A stretch of 64,000 bases of DNA from Psychrobacter immobilis (GCF_904846225.1 NZ_CAJGZJ010000003.1:235754-299753), one strand, 5' to 3'. Shown: positions 27,490 through 37,996, counted from the first letter of the stretch. Translations and numbers: made by a program. The notes: generated by a model not told the origin, from the letters alone.

Positions 27490-28692
27490 TCACGCCAGCT
27501 TTGTGACAAGCGCATCGGTATGGCGGCGGGCTATTTTATCAATCGCCAATATATCCTCTATATCAGCACTCTCATTTAATAACGGTACCTGTATCTCTGT
27601 TAGTGCTTGCTCATTGATATCAGCAATATCAGTCAAGCGAATTTGCCCATTCAAAAATGCAGCCACTGCAATCTCATTGGCGGCATTAAGTACGATCGTT
27701 GCTTGCGTACCTGCTTTCATTGCTTGACGAGCAAGGTGCAGACAGGCGAATTTTTGTACGTCAGGTTCAATAAACTCCAATCCACTTAGTGCAAACAAAT
27801 CTAATGGTTTTGAGCCGCTATCAATACGATTAGGGTAGCTGAGTGCATGCGCGATGGGAGTTTTCATGTCTGGGCTGCCGAGCTGCGCTAAGAAGCTGCC
27901 ATCGTTATATTCTACCATTGAGTGAATGATACTTTGTGGATGAATCACCACATTTATTCTGTCTTCAGGCAAATCAAATAAATGGCAAGCTTCAATTAAC
28001 TCTAGGCCTTTATTCATCATCGTTGCAGAGTCGACTGATATCTTTTGTCCCATTGACCAATTTGGATGCTTGACCGCTTCAGCGACGCTTGCTTGCTGCA
28101 TCTGAGTAAATGATTGCTGCAAAAATGGTCCACCAGAGGCTGTTAACCAAAGCTTACGCACACCGTGTTCTGACTGATGAATCTGAGTATTGTCTTGTTG
28201 AATAGCCAGTGGTAAACACTGAAAAATAGCATTGTGCTCAGAGTCCAGAGGCAACAAAGTAGCGTTATGCGTTTTGACTGTATTAATCATCACTTGGCCT
28301 GCCATCACCAACGCTTCTTTATTGGCAAGTAAAATACGCTTGCCTGCACGGGCTGCGGCCAAGGTAGACGGTAGACCTGCTGCGCCCACGATCGCTGCCA
28401 CCACCGTATCGGTTTGCGAGTCGCTGGCAATATCTACCAGACCTTCTGAGCCGCCTACTACCTCAATATTTAGACCTGCTGCACTAAGACGCTGAGCAAA
28501 ATCATCAATCGCTGCCGTCGGTACGTTAACGCGACTTGGCAAAAACTGCTTGCACAGAGCAAACAGCTTGTCTAAACGGCGATAGCCCGACAAAGCGTAA
28601 ACCTCGTAGTGCTGAGGATGCGCCGCCAAGATTGCTAACGTGCTATCGCCAATCGAGCCTGTCGCGCCTAGTACAGCGATGCGTTGCGTCAT
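27490..28692 (-). CDS. dxr: 1-deoxy-D-xylulose 5-phosphate reductoisomerase
   Basis: A 400-residue enzyme making MEP from DXP in isoprenoid synthesis. The NADPH loop is RIAVLGATGSIGDSTL, the metal-binding motif LLPLDSEHNAIFQCL, and the active-site stretch ASGGPFLQ followed by KHPNWSMGQKISVDSATMMNKGLE. The frame opens with TTG at 28701; the ATG at 28692 (MTQRIAVLG) is the standard start. It feeds UppS, encoded two genes upstream. Confidence 0.96.
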   Translation of the reverse strand: MTQRIAVLGATGSIGDSTLAILAAHPQHYEVYALSGYRRLDKLFALCKQFLPSRVNVPTAAIDDFAQRLSAAGLNIEVVGGSEGLVDIASDSQTDTVVAAIVGAAGLPSTLAAARAGKRILLANKEALVMAGQVMINTVKTHNATLLPLDSEHNAIFQCLPLAIQQDNTQIHQSEHGVRKLWLTASGGPFLQQSFTQMQQASVAEAVKHPNWSMGQKISVDSATMMNKGLELIEACHLFDLPEDRINVVIHPQSIIHSMVEYNDGSFLAQLGSPDMKTPIAHALSYPNRIDSGSKPLDLFALSGLEFIEPDVQKFACLHLARQAMKAGTQATIVLNAANEIAVAAFLNGQIRLTDIADINEQALTEIQVPLLNESADIEDILAIDKIARRHTDALVTKLA

Positions 28693-28855
28693 AACAATCA
28701 ATGCCTGTAAGTAATATTATAAAAAACAAATAACAAGAGGATAAATAAGGAAAAAAAACAGTGATATATAGTAATAGATGAGACTAAATAATCAGCATAT
28801 ACCAGCTAATACCTCAGTTCACCTACTATAAAATAATCGCGCTCACCTTGCCAGC

Positions 28856-29665
28856 TTAGACGACTATCAGACCGAGTTGCTGTATCGCCCAAAAACCAAG
28901 CGCAAATATCGGCGTGGCAGATAAAAGCGAATCAATGCGATCAAGTATTCCACCATGTCCAGGCAATATAGTTCCCGAGTCCTTCACCTTAGCACGGCGT
29001 TTAAGCATTGATTCAAACAGATCGCCAAGTACTGATGCCAAAATGGTTAGCACAGACAATGCCACAAAAGCAATCAAAGGCATGCCTGTCAGATGTAGTT
29101 TAAAGACACTGATGCCGACAACCACTATCAAACCAGTCACTAAGCCGCCCGCCAATCCTTCCATACTCTTATTGGGTGAGACATTTGGGGCCATTTTGCG
29201 ACGACCAAATTTACGTCCAACAAAATAGGCGCCACTATCAGCACACCAGACCAATAAGAACACATACAACAACCACCAAGCTGATAGTTGCCACAAATAA
29301 AACATAGCGGTAATGGATGCCGTCAATATTACCGCGCCCATCAATGCCAGTTTTTTACCATACCAATTGGTATGTGTTGGAAAAGCATTTACCCAAGACA
29401 GTGCCATTAGCCATATTGCAATTGAAGCAATCCACCAAAACAACCAAGTAACTTTAAAAAGTAATGATACCGATGTCAGTATCAATACCAATAATACAAA
29501 TACGGGAGGCTGACGCCATGTTGGCATCAGCTTTGTCCATTCATGAGCGGCAATAATGACACCAATGGCTAACAATGGTGCAAATAATATAGGAGTTTGG
29601 CTCGCAAACATTGCAATACCAACGATAATAACGAGAATAATTGCCGTCTTAATTCGTTGCCACAT
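28856..29665 (-). CDS. cdsA: Phosphatidate cytidylyltransferase
   Basis: A 269-residue integral membrane enzyme making CDP-diacylglycerol from phosphatidate and CTP. About eight helices precede the family signature near the C-terminus, SVLGDLFESMLKRRAKVKDSG then GHGGILDRIDSL. The conserved DSGAYFVGRKFGRRK lies mid-sequence. It sits between uppS and dxr, as in most gammaproteobacteria. A 154 bp gap to dxr holds nothing I recognise. Confidence 0.94.
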   Translation of the reverse strand: MWQRIKTAIILVIIVGIAMFASQTPILFAPLLAIGVIIAAHEWTKLMPTWRQPPVFVLLVLILTSVSLLFKVTWLFWWIASIAIWLMALSWVNAFPTHTNWYGKKLALMGAVILTASITAMFYLWQLSAWWLLYVFLLVWCADSGAYFVGRKFGRRKMAPNVSPNKSMEGLAGGLVTGLIVVVGISVFKLHLTGMPLIAFVALSVLTILASVLGDLFESMLKRRAKVKDSGTILPGHGGILDRIDSLLSATPIFALGFWAIQQLGLIVV

Positions 29666-29870
29666 ACTTATTGAGCCTTATAATAATGAAGAACGTATGA
29701 CCAAAAGTGGATTATAACAGCCAATCTACAATAGCTCTCTAATAGCAATTAACACTCATTAAAGCGGTTAATTATTTCACAAACAAGGCGTATTAACTAC
29801 TGATAGCATACTTACTTTGTAAGATATAGAACAAACGCCTGAAACAGTCGCTATGTTCATGCGTCTACTG

Positions 29871-30614
29871 CTATGTCACCATCTGTTCGCTGGTTTTGCC
29901 AAAGCGGCGCTGACGCTGAGCGAAATCCGTTACCATCATTGCCAGCTCATCTGCTCCAAAATTTGGCCATAACGTTTGGGTAAAGAACAGCTCCGCATAG
30001 GCTGATTGCCACAACAAAAAATTAGAAATTCGATGGTCACCGCCTGTACGTATCAACATATCTACGGCTGGCGCATCTGCTAACTGGACGTATTTGCCAA
30101 GCATGTCCTCATTAATCTCTTCAGCACGCAATTGCCCTGCTTGTACTTGCTGTGCTAATTGTTTTGCTGCATGGGCGATGTCCCATTGTCCACCGTAGCT
30201 GATGGCAATGACCAATGTCATGGCTTCAAATGTTGCCGTTTTCTCTTCTGCATCTATCATCAATGCTTGCAAATCATCACTAAGTTGACTGCGATCACCA
30301 ATAAAACGCAAGCGAATACGGTACTCATTCATACGCGGTATTTGCTCATAAATAGTCGATGCCAACAGTTGCATCAATAGAGCCACCTCACTCGGCGGGC
30401 GTTGCCAATTTTCACTAGAAAAAGCAAAAACTGTTAATACTTCGATACCGGCATGGACACAGTACTCGACAATAGGGTCTAACGCCTCTTTGCCAGCCAC
30501 ATGCCCTTGACCTTTTCCTAAGTCATTGGCTTTACCATAGCGATTATTACCATCCATAATGACAGCAATATGACGCGGAAGAAGATCAGAAGCCAAAAAT
30601 GTTGAAGCGGACAT
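29871..30614 (-). CDS. uppS: Undecaprenyl diphosphate synthase
   Basis: A 247-residue cis-prenyltransferase making the C55 lipid carrier for peptidoglycan and O-antigen. The diphosphate-binding motif is HIAVIMDGNNRYGK, with catalytic Asp21; the usual form is MDGNGRW, so Asn-Arg-Tyr is a variation. FAFSSENWQRP, RFIGDRSQL and the C-terminal DMLIRTGGDHRISNFLLWQ are all conserved. The frame opens with TTG at 30620; I use the ATG at 30614. It is first of the uppS-cdsA-dxr-rseP series. Confidence 0.95.
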   Translation of the reverse strand: MSASTFLASDLLPRHIAVIMDGNNRYGKANDLGKGQGHVAGKEALDPIVEYCVHAGIEVLTVFAFSSENWQRPPSEVALLMQLLASTIYEQIPRMNEYRIRLRFIGDRSQLSDDLQALMIDAEEKTATFEAMTLVIAISYGGQWDIAHAAKQLAQQVQAGQLRAEEINEDMLGKYVQLADAPAVDMLIRTGGDHRISNFLLWQSAYAELFFTQTLWPNFGADELAMMVTDFAQRQRRFGKTSEQMVT

Positions 30615-30775
30615 AGGCAAACTTGCTTATTGTTGAGTTAAGGTAATAATAACGTGCGCTGTGGCGGTTAAAAAGCACAATACATCTAATTCACAAACTT
30701 ATCATAAACTCGTCGTTAGACTTTCTATCGTTTACAAAATATGGTTTATGAGATATACCCTAGTGTACATAATAA

Positions 30776-30810
30776 TAAGCAGCCAATAGCACTGGCACAT
30801 TGGCTGCTTA
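30776..30810. terminator. Inverted repeat in the frr-uppS gap, weak terminator
   Basis: A perfect 12-base stem (TAAGCAGCCAAT and its complement, 11-base loop) is followed on the minus strand by TTATTATT. It lies about 55 bp after the frr stop, so it may end or attenuate the pyrH-frr transcript. Confidence 0.55.
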
Positions 30811-30865
30811 ACGTTAGAGATGTGATTTAACGGGTTATTGCCATAAACGACAAGATGGTCAGTGT

Positions 30866-31420
30866 TTAAACACTCATCAAATCGCTTTCTTTTTTGCTCA
30901 GACGGCTATCGATGGTTTCGATATACTTGTCAGTAATTTTTTGAATATCATCGCTGGCACGGCGCTCATCGTCTTCTGATATCTCTTTTTCTTTCGCCAA
31001 CTCTTTGATGTCATTCATCATATCACGGCGGATATTACGGATAGACACGCGGCTACCCTCAGCTTCTCCGCGAGCAAGCTTTTGCATATCGCGACGCGTC
31101 TCTTCTGTCAACGCTGGCATCGGTACACGAATGACGTCAGCAGTCATCGGATTCAGACCCAGATCCGCTTCGCGAATGGCCTTGTCAACTGCTTGAACCA
31201 TCGTACGGTCAAATGGCTGCACCAGTAGCGTACGTGAGTCTTCAACGTTCACACTGGCCACTTGGTTCAATGGCGTAGCAGAACCGTAGTAGCTGACCAT
31301 CACACCCGACAACATACCTGGATGCGCGCGTCCTGTACGGACTTTGCTAAAGGTGTTCTCAAGCGCTTCCAACGTTTTTTGCATACGCGCTTCGCCGTCT
31401 TGCTTAATCTCTGTAATCAT
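30866..31420 (-). CDS. frr: Ribosome recycling factor
   Basis: A 184-residue cytoplasmic factor that with EF-G splits post-termination ribosomes. The sequence shows the RRF pattern: [74 protein letters not shown]. The length equals the E. coli 185. A good AAGGA lies before the ATG. It is 123 bp downstream of pyrH, the conserved pairing. Confidence 0.97.
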   Translation of the reverse strand: MITEIKQDGEARMQKTLEALENTFSKVRTGRAHPGMLSGVMVSYYGSATPLNQVASVNVEDSRTLLVQPFDRTMVQAVDKAIREADLGLNPMTADVIRVPMPALTEETRRDMQKLARGEAEGSRVSIRNIRRDMMNDIKELAKEKEISEDDERRASDDIQKITDKYIETIDSRLSKKESDLMSV

Positions 31421-31543
31421 TATGTGTCCTTATTTATCGCTACCGACAAATCATTCATTATTGTTAGTTATAAAAAGTTATTAAGGTATTTACTATTATA
31501 TAAATTGTCACTTCATATAATAGTTATGCCAACGCTTGCTATA

Positions 31544-32269
31544 TTAATGAAAAACGCGCGTGCCTTCATTTTCGCCCATAATGACATTTAGTAAGGCGTT
31601 AGGCTTGGTCATATCAAAAACTTGTAGCGGTACATTATGCTCACGGCATAATGCAATAGCGGTTAAATCCATGACACCCAGTTTTTGCTCTAAGACTTCA
31701 TCAAACGTTAAACCGTCATATTTGACCGCATCAGAATGTAGGCTTGGGTCTTTGTCATAAACACCATCTACTTTGGTCGCTTTCAAAATCAAGCCTGCTT
31801 CAATTTCGATACCGCGCAAGCAAGCAGCTGTATCTGTGGTAAAGAATGGGTTACCCGTGCCCGCGACAAAGATACACACTTCACCGTTTTTAAGATAACG
31901 AATCGCGTTACGGCTGCTATAGCTTTCGGTCACCTCACCGATTGGTAATGCTGACATCAAGCGCGTTTTAATATTACGGCGCTCAAGCGCATCACGCATG
32001 GCAAGCCCGTTCATAACGGTTGCAAGCATACCCATCTGATCGCCAGTGACTCGACCAACCAAGCCTTCTTTTTGTAACTGCGCGCCGCGATATAAGTTAC
32101 CACCACCAACGACGATACCGACTTGCACACCAAGACCGCGCAAGTGGGCGATAGACAAGCTCATTTTATCGAGTACTTCGGTATCAATACCCATGTCTTT
32201 GCTGCCAGCTAAAGCTTCACCTGATAGTTTCAACAAGATACGAGAGTAACGCGGGTTTTTGTCAGACAT
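31544..32269 (-). CDS. pyrH: UMP kinase
   Basis: A 241-residue amino-acid-kinase-fold enzyme phosphorylating UMP to UDP. Motifs include [13 protein letters not shown] (phosphate loop), [33 protein letters not shown] and [20 protein letters not shown] precedes the ATG. The frequent upstream neighbours rpsB and tsf are not here; rimO is upstream instead, 172 bp away. Confidence 0.97.
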   Translation of the reverse strand: MSDKNPRYSRILLKLSGEALAGSKDMGIDTEVLDKMSLSIAHLRGLGVQVGIVVGGGNLYRGAQLQKEGLVGRVTGDQMGMLATVMNGLAMRDALERRNIKTRLMSALPIGEVTESYSSRNAIRYLKNGEVCIFVAGTGNPFFTTDTAACLRGIEIEAGLILKATKVDGVYDKDPSLHSDAVKYDGLTFDEVLEQKLGVMDLTAIALCREHNVPLQVFDMTKPNALLNVIMGENEGTRVFH

Positions 32270-32441
32270 GAGGTCACCTTGTTAGCATTAAATTATAATT
32301 AAAGTCATTGGTAAAACACAAATAGCGTTTGGCCGTATCGCCCCACTGCATATGAGGCGTATTAAAAAGGCTAAATTGCGCTAATTGTAGCAAAAACTGC
32401 CCGCTGTTGGGCAATTTTCACGCTTAAATCGTTACGGCTTT

Positions 32442-34040
32442 TTAACCTTTATAACTGGCAAATAAATCATATTCGCTAGCATCATCAATAGTGACCGTTA
32501 AAAACTGCCCAATTTTTACTTGAGCGGTAATATCATCAACATAGACATGACCGTCAATCTCTGGCGCATCCGCGTAACTACGGCAAATCGCAATACCTTC
32601 ATCGCTATCAATTTCGTCAACCAATACCGTTAAGGTTTTACCGACTTTCTCTTGTAGTTTTTGCGCTGAGATCTCTTGTTGTAGCGCCATGAAACGCTCA
32701 TAGCGTTCTTGCTTGACCTCTTCAGGGACATGATCTGGCAAATCATTGGCGACCGCGCCTTCAACTTCTGAATAAGTAAATGCACCAACGCGATCAAGAC
32801 GCGCTTCGACCAACCAGTCTAGCAAGCACTGGAAATCCTCTTCTGTCTCACCAGGAAAGCCCACGACAAAGGTCGAACGAATGACGATATCAGGGCAAAT
32901 CTCACGCCACGCTTTGATCCGCGCCAAGGTGTTTTCGCTGTGTGCCGGACGCTTCATGGCTTTTAGAATGCGATGGCTGGCATGTTGAAATGGTATGTCC
33001 AAATAAGGTAGCAGCTTCTTCTCACCCATCAATTCAACGACTTTATCGACGTGCGGATATGGATAAACATAATGTAGACGCACCCAAATACCCAAGTCAT
33101 TCAATGCTTGGCACAGGTCATAAAACTTCGACTTCAGCGGCATACCGTTCCAAAAGCTGGTTTTATACTTTAAATCCAGCCCATAAGCAGAAGTATCTTG
33201 CGAGATAATCAGCAATTCTTTCACGCCAGCGTTTTTGAGCGCCATCGCTTCATTCATGACACTATCAATCGGACGCGAGACCAAGTCACCGCGTAAACTT
33301 GGAATAATGCAAAAAGTACAACGATGGTTACAACCTTCAGAGATTTTTAGATACGCATAATGACTTGGCGTTAATTTAATACCCGCCTCATTAATCAGGT
33401 CTATTTTTGGGTCGTAGTTGGCATCCAAACTGCGGTTTGGCTTAGGCACATGCTGCGCAACCGCCGTAATTACTTCATCATAAGCATGAGCGCCAGTCAC
33501 TGCGAGCACTGCTGGGTGCATCGCACGGATTTTGTCCGCTTCTTTACCCAAACAACCGGTGACAATCACTTTACCGTTTTTGCTAATAGCCTCACCGATT
33601 GCATCGAGCGACTCTTGTACCGCTGACTCAATAAAACCGCAGGTGTTGACCACGACAAGGTCTGCGCCTTCATAATCGCTAGCAACTTGATAGCCATCAC
33701 GGCTGAGTTCCGTGATAATACGCTCACTATCCACCAATGCTTTTGGACAACCTAATGACACAAAACCAATCTTTGGCGCTGTGTTAACGGGTGCATTAGC
33801 AGTCGCTGCTGAAGTGGCTGAAACCACATTGCTGCTTTGTTCAATGCTACGGTTTTGGTTATGATTGGCTTTATGATGATAAGGCTGGGCACTATCCGCC
33901 GAGCTTTGCACAGGCGTTACTGTCGGTTTGGCAGGATTAAAAATAGTGGCAGTGTTTTTTGACATAGAAGCTGTTGGCGTAGAAACTGACGGTGAGGTGG
34001 TAACAGTCGTATTGATCGACTCGATAGAAGTTTTAGGCAT
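32442..34040 (-). CDS. rimO: Ribosomal protein S12 methylthiotransferase RimO, with N-terminal extension
   Basis: A radical-SAM enzyme that adds a methylthio group to the conserved Asp of ribosomal protein S12. The N-terminal UPF0004 domain starts near residue 89 ([19 protein letters not shown]) and has its own cysteines ([20 protein letters not shown]). The radical-SAM cluster is [16 protein letters not shown], and a TRAM domain ends the protein. At 532 residues it exceeds the usual 440 because of an 88-residue Ser/Thr/Asn/Pro-rich extension. The first ATG has AAGG seven bases upstream and no Met lies between residue 26 and the domain, so the extension is probably translated. Confidence 0.94.
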   Translation of the reverse strand: MPKTSIESINTTVTTSPSVSTPTASMSKNTATIFNPAKPTVTPVQSSADSAQPYHHKANHNQNRSIEQSSNVVSATSAATANAPVNTAPKIGFVSLGCPKALVDSERIITELSRDGYQVASDYEGADLVVVNTCGFIESAVQESLDAIGEAISKNGKVIVTGCLGKEADKIRAMHPAVLAVTGAHAYDEVITAVAQHVPKPNRSLDANYDPKIDLINEAGIKLTPSHYAYLKISEGCNHRCTFCIIPSLRGDLVSRPIDSVMNEAMALKNAGVKELLIISQDTSAYGLDLKYKTSFWNGMPLKSKFYDLCQALNDLGIWVRLHYVYPYPHVDKVVELMGEKKLLPYLDIPFQHASHRILKAMKRPAHSENTLARIKAWREICPDIVIRSTFVVGFPGETEEDFQCLLDWLVEARLDRVGAFTYSEVEGAVANDLPDHVPEEVKQERYERFMALQQEISAQKLQEKVGKTLTVLVDEIDSDEGIAICRSYADAPEIDGHVYVDDITAQVKIGQFLTVTIDDASEYDLFASYKG

Positions 34041-34174
34041 GGCTGACCTTGCTAGAGAAAAATGGCTGTGCGCATTGTACGTTTTTTTTGCAAAAATCGC
34101 CAGTTTTGCCGCTCTATAGCGTTGATTTGTGGTTAAATATTATATCGAGCACCTTTTTATTCTAGGTATTATTC

Positions 34175-35557
34175 ATGACAGCTGATTCAATAACCAAAAA
34201 ACCAACCCCTGACCTAGCATTTATATCGCAGCATTTGTTCACAGCTATATTATGGGTCGATGATTCACTCTCCATCACTTGGTTGAACACCCAAGCTGAA
34301 CAATTACTCGCTATCAGCAGCGGCAGGTTACTCAATCAGTCTATATTGACCCTGCTTGCACCCGAGGAATTAAAAGACAGCACGACTACCCATAATGACG
34401 ATAAAAAAGAGCAAACTTATTCTTTGGCTGAACGTTTTAGTCAAGCAAAGCAATATCAGCAGCCGTTCATTGATCATGATCACATCATAAATACGCCATT
34501 GAATGGCAATTTGCCTCTCTCAATCGACTATAGCGTGACGCCTGTCATCTACGAGCAGCAGGCTTATTTTATCATTGAGATGTGGGGTAAAGATCGCCAA
34601 AGTCGCATCTCAGAAGAACAACGTCAGCAGCAACAATATGGCGTCGCCCGTCACATGCTACGCTCGGTCGCTCATGAAATCAAAAATCCGCTGGCTGGTA
34701 TTCGCGGAGCCGCACAATTATTACAACGGAAATTTATCAAATTCAGTGACACGACTACTCTTAACTCTCAATCTTTTGGAATTATAGCCAATCCAAAATC
34801 TGTATTGAATAATGATGAAAGCCCGCAAAAAATCGCTATAAAACTCCGAAACTATACCGATATCATAATCTCAGAGACGGATCGCTTAACCCATCTTATT
34901 GGACAATTCCTTGGCTCCAACCAACTGCCAAATTGGCAAACGCTTAATATTCATGAGCCACTGGAGCATGTGCTAACCTTGGTACTTAATCAGCATCCAC
35001 AAGTGACGTTACAGCGCGATTATGATTTGTCGTTGCCGGAGCTAAGTGCAGACAAAGACCAATTGATTCAAGTGTTTTTGAACCTCATTAATAACGCTTG
35101 TGAATCGATGACTGAGTTTGCACAAATGCTCAAACAAAAAGAATTATCCGAATCTAATACGGTACAATTTGCTATATCACAGACGGACAGTGAGGGTGAT
35201 GACGGCGACTCCAACTACCAGCCGACGCTACATATTCAAACACGAGTGGCTTTTCAACACACCATCAGTGGGCAACAACACAAACAAGTCCTGCAAGTTA
35301 ATATTACCGATAATGGCTCAGGGATTGATCCTGCCCTCATCGGACAAATATTTTTTCCCATGGTGACCAGTCGTGCGGCAGGGACTGGCCTTGGATTATC
35401 CATTGTGCAAGATATCATTAGCCATCATCATGGTATGATTGATGTCAGCTCCACTCAATCGCAAAACCCTAGCCACAGTGTCAAAGACAACCTTAATCAT
35501 AATCAGACACGTTTTACGCTATATCTGCCGTTTAACCAGCCAGTCATTGAATCATAA
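34175..35557 (+). CDS. ntrB: Nitrogen-regulation sensor kinase NtrB (GlnL)
   Basis: A 460-residue cytoplasmic histidine kinase/phosphatase controlling NtrC by nitrogen status through PII. A PAS domain spans about 15-135 (LFTAILWVDDSLSITWLNTQ). The phosphorylated His167 lies in SVAHEIKNPLAGIRGAAQLL. The ATPase motifs are LINNACESM (N box), NITDNGSGIDP (G1) and GTGLGLSIV (G2). Compared with E. coli (349 aa) it is longer, with a Ser/Asn-rich insert of about 30 residues in the dimerisation hairpin (about 187-217) and another before the G1 box. It is divergent from rimO and followed 83 bp later by ntrC. Confidence 0.93.
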   Translation: MTADSITKKPTPDLAFISQHLFTAILWVDDSLSITWLNTQAEQLLAISSGRLLNQSILTLLAPEELKDSTTTHNDDKKEQTYSLAERFSQAKQYQQPFIDHDHIINTPLNGNLPLSIDYSVTPVIYEQQAYFIIEMWGKDRQSRISEEQRQQQQYGVARHMLRSVAHEIKNPLAGIRGAAQLLQRKFIKFSDTTTLNSQSFGIIANPKSVLNNDESPQKIAIKLRNYTDIIISETDRLTHLIGQFLGSNQLPNWQTLNIHEPLEHVLTLVLNQHPQVTLQRDYDLSLPELSADKDQLIQVFLNLINNACESMTEFAQMLKQKELSESNTVQFAISQTDSEGDDGDSNYQPTLHIQTRVAFQHTISGQQHKQVLQVNITDNGSGIDPALIGQIFFPMVTSRAAGTGLGLSIVQDIISHHHGMIDVSSTQSQNPSHSVKDNLNHNQTRFTLYLPFNQPVIES

Positions 35558-35640
35558 ACAATGTGGATATGTAAAATTGCTAAGCCGTAAATTTCTACCT
35601 CATAAACCTGAACCAACTCATTGCTCATTAGGCCTGATAC

Positions 35641-37416
35641 ATGACTCAATATAACGACAAGAATAATCCTAAAAGCGATCATCAAGTATCGAACGGTCAC
35701 ACACTAACTGACCCGACCATAAAAGTAACGGTTAATAATGACCCTAATGATAGCTCGGCTACTTTGTGGCTCATCGATGATGACGCTGCATTACGAATGG
35801 TACTGGCTGATACTTTTGAAGATGCGGGATTGACCGTTATTAGTTTTGCGCAAGCGCAGGCAGCATGGACGCGCCTCAATGACATTTTACAACAGCAAGA
35901 GTCAGCCGAACGATTACCAGATGTGATATTGACCGATATTCGTATGCCGATGATGGATGGTTTGTCCTTTAGTGATTGGGTAAATCAGCATTTCCCTAAG
36001 CTGCCAATTGTCATCATGACCGCGCATTCTGACCTCACCTCTGCTATTAATAGCTATCAGACGGGCGCATTCGAATATCTGCCGAAACCCTTTGATTTGG
36101 ATGATGCGGTCGCAACCATTTATAAAGCCATTAATTATCAGCCAAATATGGTTGTGAAAAATGACATAGCTGAGCCTAAAACTCATATAACCACCAATAT
36201 GTCATCTGACAATAATTCGACATTAAATAACACCAAAACCACACCTATCAGCAAAGCCAATCCAGTAAGCAAAACCCATAAATCTACTACCAACAAACCG
36301 ACCAGTAAGCCTAACAATAATAAAGCTGCCATTAAAACCGAAAGCAAAGCTAACGATAATCCCAGTGGCATCATTGGTCAATCACAAGCCATGCAGACCG
36401 TATTTCGTGCTATTGGCAGACTGGCTCACTCACCTATTACCGTGCTAATCACAGGAGAGTCAGGGACAGGTAAAGAGCTGGTCGCCAGCGCTTTACATCA
36501 GCACTCTCCTCGTAAACAGCAGTCTTTTATTGCCCTAAACATGGCCGCCATTCCGCATGATTTGATTGAGTCTGAGTTATTCGGTCACGAAAAAGGCGCT
36601 TTCACTGGAGCGACAACGACACGGCAAGGTCGTTTTGAGCAAGCAGATGGCGGGACGTTGTTTTTGGACGAAATCGGTGACATGCCATTTAGCACCCAAA
36701 CCCGTCTGCTACGAGTACTCGCTAATGGGGAATTTTATCGTGTGGGTGGGCAGCAGCCGGTCAAAGTAAATGTGCGCATCATTGCTGCCACTCATCAAAA
36801 TTTAGAAGAGCTGGTAAAACTGGGCCGATTCCGTGAGGATCTATTCTATCGTCTAAATGTCATTCGTCTGCCACTGCCGCCGCTGCGGACGCGGCCTGAG
36901 GACATTCCTGCATTGACCATCTACTTTATGCAGCGCGCTGCAGAGCAAATGGATACCGCACCAAAGGCGCTACATCCTACGGCACTACAAATGATGCAGG
37001 CTTTTGAGTGGCGTGGTAATGTACGCCAGCTGGAGAACGTTTGCCTATGGCTAACCGTGATGGCTACTGGCGATACCGTCATGGTTGAAGACCTACCACC
37101 AGAGCTACTCGAAAATACTCCTTCGAATTATCCACAGCAAAACAGTGATGCCATCAATAATCACCGTCAAGATAGCCAAGCTCATACCATTTCTGATAGC
37201 TCAAGTTGGCAGCAAGCATTGGCGATCTGGGCTGAACAATCGCTACAAAAAGGGGAAACCGATATTTTGCAAATGGCAGCGCCTGAGTTTGAACGAGTCC
37301 TACTCATAGCCGCGCTTAAACATAGTGGTGGCAAAAAGATAGAAGCCGCCAACTTACTTGGCTGGGGACGCAATACACTGACACGTAAGTTGCAGCAATT
37401 AGACGTCTCTTCATAA
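35641..37416 (+). CDS. ntrC: Nitrogen-regulation response regulator NtrC (GlnG)
   Basis: A 591-residue sigma-54 activator. The receiver domain spans about 40-165, with acidic pocket DDD46-48, phospho-acceptor Asp99 (ILTDIRMPMMDG) and YLPKPFDL. A Thr/Ser/Asn/Lys-rich linker covers about 175-245. The AAA+ domain (about 250-485) has Walker A GESGTGKELVAS and the sigma-54 contact loop GAFTGATTTR. The C-terminal Fis-type helix-turn-helix is GGKKIEAANLLGWGRNTLTRKL. The linker makes it about 120 residues longer than E. coli NtrC. No terminator is obvious in the 237 bp before tRNA-Leu. Confidence 0.94.
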   Translation: MTQYNDKNNPKSDHQVSNGHTLTDPTIKVTVNNDPNDSSATLWLIDDDAALRMVLADTFEDAGLTVISFAQAQAAWTRLNDILQQQESAERLPDVILTDIRMPMMDGLSFSDWVNQHFPKLPIVIMTAHSDLTSAINSYQTGAFEYLPKPFDLDDAVATIYKAINYQPNMVVKNDIAEPKTHITTNMSSDNNSTLNNTKTTPISKANPVSKTHKSTTNKPTSKPNNNKAAIKTESKANDNPSGIIGQSQAMQTVFRAIGRLAHSPITVLITGESGTGKELVASALHQHSPRKQQSFIALNMAAIPHDLIESELFGHEKGAFTGATTTRQGRFEQADGGTLFLDEIGDMPFSTQTRLLRVLANGEFYRVGGQQPVKVNVRIIAATHQNLEELVKLGRFREDLFYRLNVIRLPLPPLRTRPEDIPALTIYFMQRAAEQMDTAPKALHPTALQMMQAFEWRGNVRQLENVCLWLTVMATGDTVMVEDLPPELLENTPSNYPQQNSDAINNHRQDSQAHTISDSSSWQQALAIWAEQSLQKGETDILQMAAPEFERVLLIAALKHSGGKKIEAANLLGWGRNTLTRKLQQLDVSS

Positions 37417-37537
37417 TGAAGAAATAAATAGTGATAAAAGAGCTAAAAACGTCAGATGAAAAATTTAGTAATATCATCTACTTATAACAGACAGAAAAAA
37501 TAATCATCAAATAATTAAAAATAATGACGAAAAGGGC

Positions 37538-37565
37538 TTGCCAAAACATTCAAACTCTATATAAT
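37538..37565 (+). promoter_or_regulatory. Promoter upstream of tRNA-Leu
   Basis: TTGCCA (37538-37543) and TATAAT (37560-37565), 16 bp apart, lie about 90 bp upstream of the tRNA. Confidence 0.6.
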
Positions 37566-37653
37566 AGCCAACCACTGAGACGCACTACCGAATCAGTTAA
37601 CTGTCTAGATAGCATTTGAATTTAACTGCTTTTGATGATAGAGTAACGAAAAT

Positions 37654-37738
37654 GGGGCTGTGGCGGAATTGGTAGACGCACCAGATTTAGGTTCTGGCGC
37701 CGTAAGGTGTGAGAGTTCGAGTCTCTCCAGCCCCACCA
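37654..37738 (+). tRNA. tRNA-Leu (anticodon UAG)
   Basis: A long-variable-arm tRNA. The acceptor stem GGGGCTG pairs with CAGCCCC, followed by discriminator A and an encoded CCA. The anticodon stem CCAGA/TCTGG surrounds loop TTTAGGT, giving anticodon TAG (UAG in RNA), which reads CUA and related Leu codons. The variable arm is CGCCGTAAGGTGT and the T arm GAGAG-TTCGAGT-CTCTC. A terminator follows 36 bp later. Confidence 0.97.
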
Positions 37739-37773
37739 TTTTCGGATAGTACATCTTAGATCAAATATTAAAG

Positions 37774-37796
37774 CCTGCTTTTTAGCAGGTTTTTTT
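37774..37796 (+). terminator. Rho-independent terminator after tRNA-Leu
   Basis: CCTGCT-TTTT-AGCAGG followed by seven T residues. Confidence 0.9.
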
Positions 37797-37960
37797 GTGT
37801 CTGGCGTTTTCCTAACATACAGCCAAAGAATCATTTGCTTCAAAACTATCCCTACCTTCTTACTTTTTCTCTAATGCAACTTCCATACTGTACAAAAACC
37901 ATAAAAAACTACAATATAGTAATATATGTATTTTTTTAGCAATAATAACGATTAATTATA

Positions 37961-37996
37961 TACATTAGTTAACTTTTTGTTTACATTGTTAACAAT
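37961..37996. promoter_or_regulatory. Twin GTTAAC dyads upstream of the lipoprotein cluster
   Basis: TACATTAGTTAAC and TACATTGTTAAC start 21 bp apart, about two helical turns. The second is part of a perfect 12-bp palindrome, ATTGTTAACAAT (37985-37996). They lie about 80-115 bp before the first lipoprotein ATG in a 338 bp AT-rich gap with no gene. They may be an operator; the factor is unknown. Confidence 0.4.
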
